From Nostoc sp. CMAA1605 (GTDB lineage Bacteria; Cyanobacteriota; Cyanobacteriia; Cyanobacteriales; Nostocaceae): a stretch of 64,000 bases of DNA. The notes under the pieces are model-generated. The model was not told the origin of the DNA, ran no database searches, and worked only from the letters and a program-made list of their open reading frames with translations. Shown piece after piece: positions 14,382-22,854 of the stretch. Position 1 is the stretch's first letter. Every line of letters starts with the position of its first letter. The translations under genes were made by a program, and so were the position numbers. The DNA is taken from assembly GCF_021596505.1 (NCBI RefSeq), contig NZ_PJIZ01000015.1, positions 1 through 64,000 on the forward strand. Reading direction: 5' to 3'.

Positions 14382-17021
14382 CTAAGCCATCTGTCGCGCC
14401 ATCAAATTCGCAAATAACCCCTTTTGAGAAACTAAGTCCTCAAACTTACCTTGCTGGACAACTCGACCGGCTTCAATCACATAAATTCTGTCAGCATTGC
14501 GGATGGTACTGAGGCGATGGGCAATTACTATACGCGTGACTCCTAAATTGTCTAAGCTGTTGCTGACTATAGCTTGGGTACGATTATCTAAGGCACTGGT
14601 GGCTTCATCAAAAATCAGGATTTTGGGTTTCAATACTAAAGCACGGGCTATTAATAGTCGCTGTCTTTGTCCACCAGACAGGTTTGTACCACCTTCGGAA
14701 ATGACTGTGTGCATTTCCATTGGCATTAATTGAATATCATCCGCCAACCCGGCCATGCGTGCAGCTTCCCAAGCTTCATCCATTGTTACCAATGCGCCGC
14801 TAGAAATATTCTCAAACATGGAAGCACTATTAATGCGCCCATTTTGCAGAACAACACCAATCTGTCGGCGCACTGCTGATATATCTAATCCTGATAAATC
14901 TTGACCATCGTAGTAAATTGTCCCGTCTTTTGGTGTTTCAAACCCCAACAACATCCTCATAATTGTCGATTTACCACTGCCAGAAGGCCCTACTAAGGCA
15001 ATAAACTCTCCCGCTTCGGCTTCAATGGTGACATCATCTAAATTCAGGGGGCCGTCTTCTCGATAACGAAACGTCACATGATCTATCTTGACTTTACCTG
15101 TTAACCGTCCAGGATCACTTTTGTTGAGGTCAATTTCTGGTTGTGCTTGAAAGATTGGTTTGGCTCGTTCCCAAAAAATGCTGATGTCTAATATGCTAAC
15201 TATGGTGTTACTCAGTTGTGTTGCACCCAAGATAAAGATAGCGAAGGCTGAGTTAAACGCTAAAAATGTCCCTGTAGATAATCCTGCGCTGCCTTGAAAT
15301 GGGGCTTGTGTAATTAATACCACTGCCAGCCAAAAGATGATGATGGAAGTGATTGTTGGCATGACAGTATTAAATATAGCTAAGATGTCTTCTACTATTT
15401 CTGTACTTAGTTTGAGTTTGAGTTGCTGACTGTACTTTTTTGCCCAGTAAGCAAAGGCTCGGTCTTCGGCACTGCTAACACGCAGTTTAGATACGCCTGC
15501 AACCATCTGGACAGTAAAACCAAAAATTTCTCCTTCTATTTCTTCTAAAATACGCAATTTCTGGCGGGTAAGTATACCAGAGACAGTGGTAAAGATGATT
15601 GTCACAAGTGCTACTGCTAACACAACTAAAGCCAAACTAGAACTGTAGACAAACAACAATCCCAAATTCAGCAGGGAGAAGAAACTAGTAAAGATGGTGC
15701 GTAATACTGTGTCACCGAGTTTCTGACGAATTTGAGTGATAGCGGAAACACGAGATTGTAAATCCCCTATGGAATACTGCCGAAAGAAAGATACTCGCAA
15801 ATTCAACAATCTATCCCACAGGGCAGCTTGGGAATCTAAACTACCTTTACTGTCTAGTCGCAGTCCGGCAAACCCTTGGGCAGTTTGAAAAACTACTGTG
15901 CCGAAAGTGGCTGCTAACAGACCTAAGCTGATTTGAAATAACAAGCCTCGGTCGGCATCGGGAATGACTGCATCAATGAGAATGGCGGTGGCTAAGGGCG
16001 TTAACATCCCTAGTAAGGCGGCGATTGTCCCTGTCAGGAGGATGATGATTAGTTCTCGTATCTGCCCTTTGAAAGCAAACTTTAACAAATCGATCGCAGT
16101 TAAATTTTGCTCAGGTAGGGAACGATAAAACACATAGGCAAAGGGAGCTAGTTTTTGAGCCGTATAATCATTGACAGGGATACGAGTATGATTTTCTGGG
16201 TCAAAAATTTCGTATTTTCTAGTTCCTGCTGGTAAAATCGCTACTGGGCGATTATCTTGATGCGTATATGCCAGTAGAGGACTAGTATCCTTTAGCCACC
16301 ATTGATTGTTCAGTAATACTCGCCGAATCCGAATGCGGGATGCACGGGCGATCGCTTCTAGGGGTTCTTTAATCCGATTCATATCTTCGGAACGCGCCGG
16401 AGGCAAAATCTTCATCCCTAATGCTCTACCTACTGCACCTGCGGCAATTAACAGGGGTGTCCCGGCTTGTAACAGTTCTGCTTGTTTGGGTTTGAGAACT
16501 GATGCCAAATTCCCTAAAGCACCAACTTTGACTTGATGGTTAAGTTGTTCTCGTGCTTGGAATTGCTCTAATTTAGTGGCTAACTCCTCTTGTTCTATCT
16601 GCACGAGAATTTGACAAAAATCGCTGTGCAGTTGATTGAGAGTTACTTGGATGCTATCCCAATTATTCACCTTATCAGGATGGGAGAATATAGGAGGAAT
16701 GACACAGCGATCGCCTACACAACTACAAATATTTTTCCCCCAAGTCTGCACTAACTCCAGCGAACCTTGAGACTGATCAGTTAATTGCCACAGTACAGTC
16801 TCTTCCATTGCTACCGCTAAAATTTTATGCGTCTGAGTGGCTATGCCAAACAATGCTTCCCCTGGATTGACAGTAAATAGATAACGGCGTATTCCGTCAA
16901 TTCCTTCGTGAATGGGAATCGCAAACAGCGCGATCGCACCTGATTTCATCTGCCACACGGTGTGCGGATCGTCTAATAACAAGGACTGATTGCTGGTGAG
17001 CAATAACTGGGAATCATTCAT
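14382..17021 (-). CDS. NHLM-type bacteriocin export ABC transporter (permease-ATPase, no peptidase)
   Basis: This 879-residue protein has the NHLM ABC2 layout. The N-terminal ~130 residues have a cyclic-nucleotide-binding-like barrel (HTVWQMKSGAIALFAIP ... NPGEALFGI), followed by a family-specific region (PVAILPAGTRKYEIFDP). Then come six membrane segments (~325-600) and a C-terminal ATPase with Walker A GPSGSGKS, signature LSGGQRQR, Walker B ILIFDEATSALD and an H-loop (VIAHRLST). No C39 peptidase is present. The family exports RiPP peptides together with the NHLM peptidase-ABC and HlyD proteins, both found at 21-25 kb. Its ATG overlaps the stop of the nucleotide cyclase by 8 bp, so the two are translationally coupled. 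Inner membrane. Confidence 0.9.
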   Translation of the reverse strand: MNDSQLLLTSNQSLLLDDPHTVWQMKSGAIALFAIPIHEGIDGIRRYLFTVNPGEALFGIATQTHKILAVAMEETVLWQLTDQSQGSLELVQTWGKNICSCVGDRCVIPPIFSHPDKVNNWDSIQVTLNQLHSDFCQILVQIEQEELATKLEQFQAREQLNHQVKVGALGNLASVLKPKQAELLQAGTPLLIAAGAVGRALGMKILPPARSEDMNRIKEPLEAIARASRIRIRRVLLNNQWWLKDTSPLLAYTHQDNRPVAILPAGTRKYEIFDPENHTRIPVNDYTAQKLAPFAYVFYRSLPEQNLTAIDLLKFAFKGQIRELIIILLTGTIAALLGMLTPLATAILIDAVIPDADRGLLFQISLGLLAATFGTVVFQTAQGFAGLRLDSKGSLDSQAALWDRLLNLRVSFFRQYSIGDLQSRVSAITQIRQKLGDTVLRTIFTSFFSLLNLGLLFVYSSSLALVVLAVALVTIIFTTVSGILTRQKLRILEEIEGEIFGFTVQMVAGVSKLRVSSAEDRAFAYWAKKYSQQLKLKLSTEIVEDILAIFNTVMPTITSIIIFWLAVVLITQAPFQGSAGLSTGTFLAFNSAFAIFILGATQLSNTIVSILDISIFWERAKPIFQAQPEIDLNKSDPGRLTGKVKIDHVTFRYREDGPLNLDDVTIEAEAGEFIALVGPSGSGKSTIMRMLLGFETPKDGTIYYDGQDLSGLDISAVRRQIGVVLQNGRINSASMFENISSGALVTMDEAWEAARMAGLADDIQLMPMEMHTVISEGGTNLSGGQRQRLLIARALVLKPKILIFDEATSALDNRTQAIVSNSLDNLGVTRIVIAHRLSTIRNADRIYVIEAGRVVQQGKFEDLVSQKGLFANLMARQMA

Positions 17022-19260
17022 TTGGACTTATGGCATTTTGCAATTGCACTGCTACTTCTGGGGGTATGTTAGTAAAGCGAATATAAAAACTATTTGGTTC
17101 TGCTGTTTTGTCTAAGACTTTAGCATAGATGTCTTCAGTAATTGTGGTATGAGGGGGTAGAAAAAAGTTTAATTTTAAATTGGTAAATGGTGGCAAAATT
17201 ACTGAATTTGCGATGGAATCATGGCATATTTGCGCTCCTGTGGCTGACAGCTTAACTAAGTTCCCTCTGCTCACAGTTTTATCTACGTCTTTACCATCCA
17301 AAATTGCGTACTGTAGGGGAATTGCGGCTGCTAGTTGCGAAAATATTTCTGCTGCTTTTGCCAGATATAAATTGTATTCTCCAGCGATGCCACCAATTTC
17401 ATATATTTTTATGGGTTGTGTCACACCTTTGGCTTGTACTTCTTTAATGTCCAAAATTTGGGCGATCGCACCAACTTCATTAATAGTTGATTCGGAAACG
17501 AAAATTTGTCCGCCCACTGTATAAGATTCAATACGATAAGTTAAATTTACTTGACTACCAATAACTCCATATTTAGTGCGTTTTTCTGAACCAATATTAC
17601 CGACTACTACTTCTGCTGTATTAATCCCAATGCCCATTTCTAGTTTTGGGAATCCCATTTGCTGAATTTTTTGATTCACATCTGTCATTGCTAACTGCAT
17701 GGCTACGGCACAAGCAATTGCTCTACTTGCATCATCATTTCTAGTAATGGGCGCGCCAAATAAAACTAAAATGCCATCACCCATAAACTCATCAATAGTA
17801 CCTTGATATTGAGTAATGACATCTGCCATACATCCCAAATAAATATTAATAACTTTAATCACTTCTTCCGCCGATAATCTCTCAGATGTAGCGGTAAAAC
17901 CCCTTAAATCAGAAGTGAGAATTGTGATTTTTTTGCGTTCTCCACCCAGTTTTAAACCTTCAGGATTTTCTAGTAAATTAGCAACTACTTCATCAGTCAG
18001 GTAACGACCAAAGGTTTTGCGAATAGCTCCCGCAGTCCTAGCAACATAAGCAGTTACAGCAATTCCCGAACCGATTAATGTCATGAATGGTGGGACGAAA
18101 GGAATCCACCATCCTGCCAAAAAAGCTAGATAACTAATACCTATGAGACTACATCCAGCCAGTGATAAGCTAATAATAGGTAACAGTGATTTTCTTTTAG
18201 AAGTGCCACTATATCTTTGTTGCCATCTTAAGGTTGCTCCTATCAATGCCCACAGAAAAATCCATAACCATTCTTGCGGTTTATTCCAAGTTTTAATTAA
18301 CGGCCGATTATCTAAAGTCGCACTTAAAATTTGACTGATAGCATGAGCATGAATTGCTACGCCTGCCATGCGTTTTGGTGCTGTTAATATTGTGCTGCTG
18401 GCAGGTGTATAGAATAGGTCTTTGAGACTTTCGGCCGTGGAGCCAATTAACACAATGCGTCCCTTGAATAAATCCTGGGGTATGCGATTTTCTAACACAT
18501 CTATAATTGATATTTGCTGAAAACCTGGTTGAGCATGACGATAATTGATTAGTACCTGATAACCTTGGTCTTCGGCTCGCACATAACCACCATCATTACT
18601 TTTAAATAATGGGTAAATGACATTACCTGTTTTGACTAAAAAATCATCGGTTTGTCCGACCTCTATATGGCGATCGCTCAAATCAAGATAAGCTAATTTA
18701 AAAGCAAAACTAAATATATTTTCTCCATTTTTATCAGCTAAATACAGTAAACTACGACGAACTTTTCCATCCCCATCTAAAGGAAAATCATTTGCACCTA
18801 CTTGTCCGAGTTTTTTCAGTGTTGGTGGTGGTGCAACTGCTGAACTGTCATCATTTTCCGCAACTTTCTGTATCCCAACTAAATTGGGTGTAGTCTCAAA
18901 GATTTTCACTAATGAATCATGGCCAGAACCCACTGGCAAATCTCGATATAAATCTAGACCAATTGCACTGGGTTGTTGTTGTTTGATATTTCCTAAAATC
19001 TGGGAAAGTAAGCCATCTGGTAACGGCCAATTACCATTTTTACCGAGCTTCTGCACATCCGATTCATTAATTTCCACAATGACAATGCGCGAGTCTAGAG
19101 ATTCTGGAGGACGTAACAGAAACATTTGATCCAGTGCAGCTAATTCTAACATCTGCAATAGTCCACTCAAGCGCAGAATGAACACAAATATACCTACGCT
19201 GGGAGCAGTAATTAAGATACCGCGCCATTGCCAAATTTGTTTCTTAATTTGACTCCACAT
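17014..19260 (-). CDS. CHASE2-domain adenylate/guanylate cyclase
   Basis: 748 residues: one N-terminal membrane segment, an extracytoplasmic CHASE2 sensor (~35-330, with GLDLYRDLPV and IVLIGSTAESLKDLFYTP), about three membrane segments (~335-410), and a class III cyclase domain (~440-620) with ILTSDLRGFTATSERL and DEFMGDGILVLFGAP carrying the metal-binding aspartates. A C-terminal ~100-residue region of unknown type follows. It makes cAMP or cGMP in response to an unknown external signal. The gene overlaps the NHLM exporter start (AATGAATGA), a strong sign of co-translation. The exporter's cNMP-like barrel and the CNB protein at 20298 suggest, but do not prove, a signalling link. Confidence 0.88.
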   Translation of the reverse strand: MWSQIKKQIWQWRGILITAPSVGIFVFILRLSGLLQMLELAALDQMFLLRPPESLDSRIVIVEINESDVQKLGKNGNWPLPDGLLSQILGNIKQQQPSAIGLDLYRDLPVGSGHDSLVKIFETTPNLVGIQKVAENDDSSAVAPPPTLKKLGQVGANDFPLDGDGKVRRSLLYLADKNGENIFSFAFKLAYLDLSDRHIEVGQTDDFLVKTGNVIYPLFKSNDGGYVRAEDQGYQVLINYRHAQPGFQQISIIDVLENRIPQDLFKGRIVLIGSTAESLKDLFYTPASSTILTAPKRMAGVAIHAHAISQILSATLDNRPLIKTWNKPQEWLWIFLWALIGATLRWQQRYSGTSKRKSLLPIISLSLAGCSLIGISYLAFLAGWWIPFVPPFMTLIGSGIAVTAYVARTAGAIRKTFGRYLTDEVVANLLENPEGLKLGGERKKITILTSDLRGFTATSERLSAEEVIKVINIYLGCMADVITQYQGTIDEFMGDGILVLFGAPITRNDDASRAIACAVAMQLAMTDVNQKIQQMGFPKLEMGIGINTAEVVVGNIGSEKRTKYGVIGSQVNLTYRIESYTVGGQIFVSESTINEVGAIAQILDIKEVQAKGVTQPIKIYEIGGIAGEYNLYLAKAAEIFSQLAAAIPLQYAILDGKDVDKTVSRGNLVKLSATGAQICHDSIANSVILPPFTNLKLNFFLPPHTTITEDIYAKVLDKTAEPNSFYIRFTNIPPEVAVQLQNAISPNE

Positions 19261-19290
19261 GAGATTAAATCAAAATTTAAATAAGAGCAT

Positions 19291-20085
19291 TTAAAGCTGA
19301 CTCCCACATTCACCTTTGTGGTTTTCTTTTAGAGTCTGGACATTTTCTAGATATTGATTGAGCAAAGGTTGGGAAACTAAATCTTTTAACCCGACTGACT
19401 CTAGAAAGACTTGCCAATTGGCTGCTACTTTACGATCGCTAGGATGTGCTAAACGTTGTTGTACTAAGGTATGCAATGCTTCATGCCAAATGCCGGCATT
19501 TGCGTACACTTGGGATAGTTGCTGGGGATTTGTCCTGGCTAGCTGCTGGGATAAGGCTGGCGTGGCTGGGATACGTTCTACCCAACCATCTACAGTCATT
19601 TCTTTTTCTGCTTCTGGATTGCAGGCGATCGCCAAATACCAGTGATACTTTTTACCAACTTTCAGGCTAGATGCGTTAGATGGCAGAGTAAAACCCACAA
19701 TTCCCGATTCTTTAGGAAGTTTAACAGTTGTTTCGTAGACTACACCTTGATCATCTAGTAATGAAAAGTGCGCCTTTTGTACGCTAACTTGCGGCACAAA
19801 CCAGTAAAAACTAGGACGTTCAGCCAAAGTTAAACCGAATTTATTTTGCGGTATTAAGGGCTGTATAGTTTCTTTACTTGCTAACTCACAGAACCTTCCA
19901 CGGCTTCCCCCACCAGCAGTTGTGCGGGGTGCTTGGCGATTTGGAGGGATAAATTTCTGGCTGATTTGCCAGTTTTGCCATCTTCGTGGTGATTCAGCTA
20001 TGCCTTTGGGCAAACTAGAAATGCTTAATAATCCTAAAGAGAGGGAAACTGCTGTCAGATTTATAAATTTTTTTATCAAATTCAT
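19291..20085 (-). CDS. DUF928-family exported protein
   Basis: 264 residues with an N-terminal signal peptide (AVSLSLGLLSISSLPKG). It matches the cyanobacterial DUF928 family: FIPPNRQAPRTTAGGGSRG, then a beta-rich core (PSFYWFVPQVSVQKAHFSLL and KYHWYLAIACNPEAE) and a short helical end. The function of DUF928 is unknown; these proteins are often found near CHASE2 and stress-signalling genes. It is the first gene of a minus-strand operon with the cyclase (30-bp gap) and the NHLM exporter, and is divergent from the CNB/HlyD/peptidase-ABC operon. Confidence 0.8.
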   Translation of the reverse strand: MNLIKKFINLTAVSLSLGLLSISSLPKGIAESPRRWQNWQISQKFIPPNRQAPRTTAGGGSRGRFCELASKETIQPLIPQNKFGLTLAERPSFYWFVPQVSVQKAHFSLLDDQGVVYETTVKLPKESGIVGFTLPSNASSLKVGKKYHWYLAIACNPEAEKEMTVDGWVERIPATPALSQQLARTNPQQLSQVYANAGIWHEALHTLVQQRLAHPSDRKVAANWQVFLESVGLKDLVSQPLLNQYLENVQTLKENHKGECGSQL

Positions 20086-20241
20086 ATTAAGTTAGGTTAA
20101 TTTTCCAGCCTCTAAAAACAACAACTATATTTGCTAATGCCAAAGGTGATATTAATTTAAATTAATTACCTATATTAAAACTAATACTACCTGAATGTCC
20201 AAAAAGAAATTTTAACTTAACTATTATGACAACTTTACAAG

Positions 20242-20292
20242 CTGACATTTGATTGCAATAGATAACTTCATTTCACTCATCATCAATTTTAG
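20242..20292. promoter_or_regulatory. Conserved divergent-promoter motif, copy 2
   Basis: CTGACATTTGA (20242-20252), ATAACTTCATTTCACTCA (20262-20279) and AATTTTAG (20285-20292) repeat the blocks seen at 6102-6181. Here the first spacer is 9 bp instead of 38 bp, and the last block ends 5 bp before the ATG of the CNB gene. The gap is divergent between the DUF928/cyclase/exporter operon and the CNB/HlyD/peptidase-ABC operon. Confidence 0.55.
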
Positions 20293-20297
20293 ACAAT

Positions 20298-21338
20298 ATG
20301 CTCAGACAAATACTAGCTAATTTCCCTCATTTCCTAGCTTTGGGAGATAGAGATATTGATTGGATGCTTAGTGTAAGTAAATTCATAGAATATCATACTG
20401 ATGAAGTTCTTATTCAAGAAGGTCAAGCAGTTATCAATACGGTAGAAATTTTATTAGCAGGCGCATTAAGTGTTCGTGTTTCTCCCACTGGAAATATAGA
20501 AGATGCGGTGGAAATTGATCGGGTAGCGGTGGGAGAAATTGCCGAATCTCTATCTTTTATAGATCATCGTCCCCCCTCTATTAGTTGCATAGCCTTAGAA
20601 AACTCACGCGTGTTATCTCTACCTCGACTGGCATTAATTCAAAAGTTAGAGCAAGATAAAGCGTTTGCTGCTCGTTTTTATCAAATGCTGTCTCTGTCAC
20701 TATCAAAGCAATTGCGACGATTAACTGATTTTCTCGCTAAAACTAACGTTTTTCCTGGTGAACCGTTACGTAAAGTTTTATTTGTATTTGCCATCTTGAA
20801 TGATAGCGATATTGATTGGATGATTTCCCAAGGAATCAGAAAGCAAGTTAATCCGGGAACGATGCTAATTGAGGAAGGTAAACCTGTTGAGGCATTATAT
20901 ATATTATTAGATGGTAAATTAGGAATTTTTGTTAGCACACCACAGAATGAACTGGCTCAAAAGGAAATTGCTAAATCAGTCAAAGGTGAAATTTTAGGAG
21001 AAATGTCTTTTGTAGAAAATACAAATGCTTCTGCCACAGTCAAAGCCGCAGAATCTTCAGTATTATTGGCACTACCACAGGCAATATTAGCAGCAAAATT
21101 AAAGCAGGATACAGGATTTACAGCCCGTTTTTATCGAGCGATCGCGGTAGTTTTAACAGATAGAATCCGTGATCGATTATTCCGGCGAGGATTTGGCAAA
21201 TTAGCTTACCAATTAGATGAACTTTTATCTGAAAATATCGAAGTTGAAGATGAAATCGACTTAGATACATTAGACAATACTGCCCTAGCAGGTGCTAGAT
21301 TTGACTGGATGATTAAACGACTGAATAGGCAATCTTGA
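20298..21338 (+). CDS. Tandem cyclic-nucleotide-binding-fold protein, NHLM-associated
   Basis: 346 residues with two CNB-like barrels (~15-140 and ~155-285). The second shows EEGKPVEALYILLDGKLGIF and GEILGEMSFVENTNASATV. In a true cAMP pocket the phosphate cassette has an Arg before the S/A-x-T/S; here the second domain has NASATV without it, and the first has HRPPSIS. Cyclic-nucleotide binding is therefore uncertain. There is no DNA-binding domain; a ~60-residue acidic tail follows. It heads the operon with the NHLM HlyD (42-bp gap) and peptidase-ABC. A role in gating or sensing for the exporter is inferred from the nearby cyclase. Confidence 0.75.
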   Translation: MLRQILANFPHFLALGDRDIDWMLSVSKFIEYHTDEVLIQEGQAVINTVEILLAGALSVRVSPTGNIEDAVEIDRVAVGEIAESLSFIDHRPPSISCIALENSRVLSLPRLALIQKLEQDKAFAARFYQMLSLSLSKQLRRLTDFLAKTNVFPGEPLRKVLFVFAILNDSDIDWMISQGIRKQVNPGTMLIEEGKPVEALYILLDGKLGIFVSTPQNELAQKEIAKSVKGEILGEMSFVENTNASATVKAAESSVLLALPQAILAAKLKQDTGFTARFYRAIAVVLTDRIRDRLFRRGFGKLAYQLDELLSENIEVEDEIDLDTLDNTALAGARFDWMIKRLNRQS

Positions 21339-21380
21339 ACAACAAAAGGTCAACTATACCCAATTCCAAGCTCCAAATAA

Positions 21381-22820
21381 ATGGCTGATAAAGAGAGTAT
21401 ATTTCGCAAAGAATCACTGGAGCGGTTATCTTCTCCAGAAAGATTGGATCAATTAATGCAAATAGTCAACCCTTTAGATTGGCTACCTTTGGCCACTTTG
21501 GGTGCTTTTATCGTTTTGGGGTTAGTTTGGAGTATCTTTGGCCGGATTCCCATTACAGTGTCAGGTAAGGGAATACTGATTAAACCCAATCAAGTTGTCA
21601 CTTTTGAGTCTCCCATCTCTGGACAATTGAAAAGTCTGAATGTGAAAACCGGACAATGTATCGAAAAAGGACATATTATCGCCACAATTGATCCTACTGA
21701 TCTCAAACAACAATTGCAGCTCCAACGCTCCAAATTGGCGCAGTTGCAAACACAAGAACGGGATTCTATTTTACTTCAGCGACAACGTACCGCCAAGGAA
21801 AAAGAAGCGATCGCATCTGCTAGAGTTAGCTACATTCAACGTTTGCGAGACACCCAAACTCTCACACCTGCATTTTATGAAAAAGGCTTAAATGCGATTC
21901 GTCAACAGCGTATTAGTTTACAGCAACGCCTCAAAGATGCTACGGAACTTGTACCAGTGCTGCAAGATAGATTTCAAAAACGTCAGCAACTTTTAGACGC
22001 AGGCGCAATTGCCAAAGATACCGTGTTACAAGCAGAGCAAGAATATAAACAAGGGTTACAAACCGTCTATGATATCCAAGCACAACTCAAGCAGTTAGAT
22101 GTGCAAGAAACGGAAGCACAGCAGAGATACTTAGGAAATCTCAGTTCCGTCGGTGAATTGCAAGCGCAATTAAAAGACTTAGAAACGAGGAGTAAACGTA
22201 TTGATCAAGAAAACGCAGAAAATATTAATACTAAAGTTAATCAAGTTCAGGATACCAATCGAGCGATCGCCCAACTAGAAAAACAAATATTAGATAATAG
22301 TCAAATTATTAGCCTCAGTAGTGGTTGTGTATTAGAAATTTCCGCTTTTGTTGGTCAAGTTGCTAGTCCCGGAACTCCGCTTGTATCTGTCAACACCAGC
22401 GACCAAAACACTCCCCTCATTGCCATCTCTTACTTTAACGTCAAAGATGGCAAACTGATTCAACCAGGAATGACCCTACAAATCACCCCCGACTCCGTCA
22501 AAAGAGAACGCTTCGGTGGTATTGTGGCTCAAGTCACCTCCGTTTCGGCTTTACCTGTGACTAAAGAAGGTGCAAATTCGCTGATTGGCAATCCTGACTT
22601 AGTGGCAAAAATCTTACCGACTGGCGGCGGAGATATGGAAGTGCGAGCAGAAATGGTCATTGACCCATCCACCTTTAGCGGTTATCGTTGGTCTTCCTCC
22701 CAGGGGCCAAAATTAGACATTTCTGCGGGAACAACCACCACTGTGCGGGTAAAAGTAGCAGAGCAGGCCCCCATTACTTTTGTTTTGCCCATTCTCCGTG
22801 AATTTACTGGAATTAACTAA
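21381..22820 (+). CDS. NHLM-type bacteriocin system HlyD-like secretion protein
   Basis: 479 residues. One membrane segment (~36-55, LATLGAFIVLGLVWSIFG) is followed by a split biotinyl-lipoyl-like domain (GKGILIKPNQVVTFESPISG ... GQCIEKGHIIATIDPTDL), a long coiled coil (~110-310), and the C-terminal beta-barrel region (PLVSVNTSDQNTPLIAISYF). This is the membrane-fusion adaptor that links an inner-membrane ABC exporter to the envelope. The N-terminal ESLERLSSPERLDQLMQ is typical of the NHLM subfamily. It lies between the CNB gene and the peptidase-ABC with short gaps, so one operon. Confidence 0.9.
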   Translation: MADKESIFRKESLERLSSPERLDQLMQIVNPLDWLPLATLGAFIVLGLVWSIFGRIPITVSGKGILIKPNQVVTFESPISGQLKSLNVKTGQCIEKGHIIATIDPTDLKQQLQLQRSKLAQLQTQERDSILLQRQRTAKEKEAIASARVSYIQRLRDTQTLTPAFYEKGLNAIRQQRISLQQRLKDATELVPVLQDRFQKRQQLLDAGAIAKDTVLQAEQEYKQGLQTVYDIQAQLKQLDVQETEAQQRYLGNLSSVGELQAQLKDLETRSKRIDQENAENINTKVNQVQDTNRAIAQLEKQILDNSQIISLSSGCVLEISAFVGQVASPGTPLVSVNTSDQNTPLIAISYFNVKDGKLIQPGMTLQITPDSVKRERFGGIVAQVTSVSALPVTKEGANSLIGNPDLVAKILPTGGGDMEVRAEMVIDPSTFSGYRWSSSQGPKLDISAGTTTTVRVKVAEQAPITFVLPILREFTGIN

Positions 22821-22854
22821 ACAAATCTAGCGATTCTGTTCCCTCCCTTGAGCA

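Noticed and set aside
20237..20252. Short frame MTTLQADI upstream of the CNB gene
   Set aside because: Eight codons, no ribosome site, and it lies within the conserved promoter motif.
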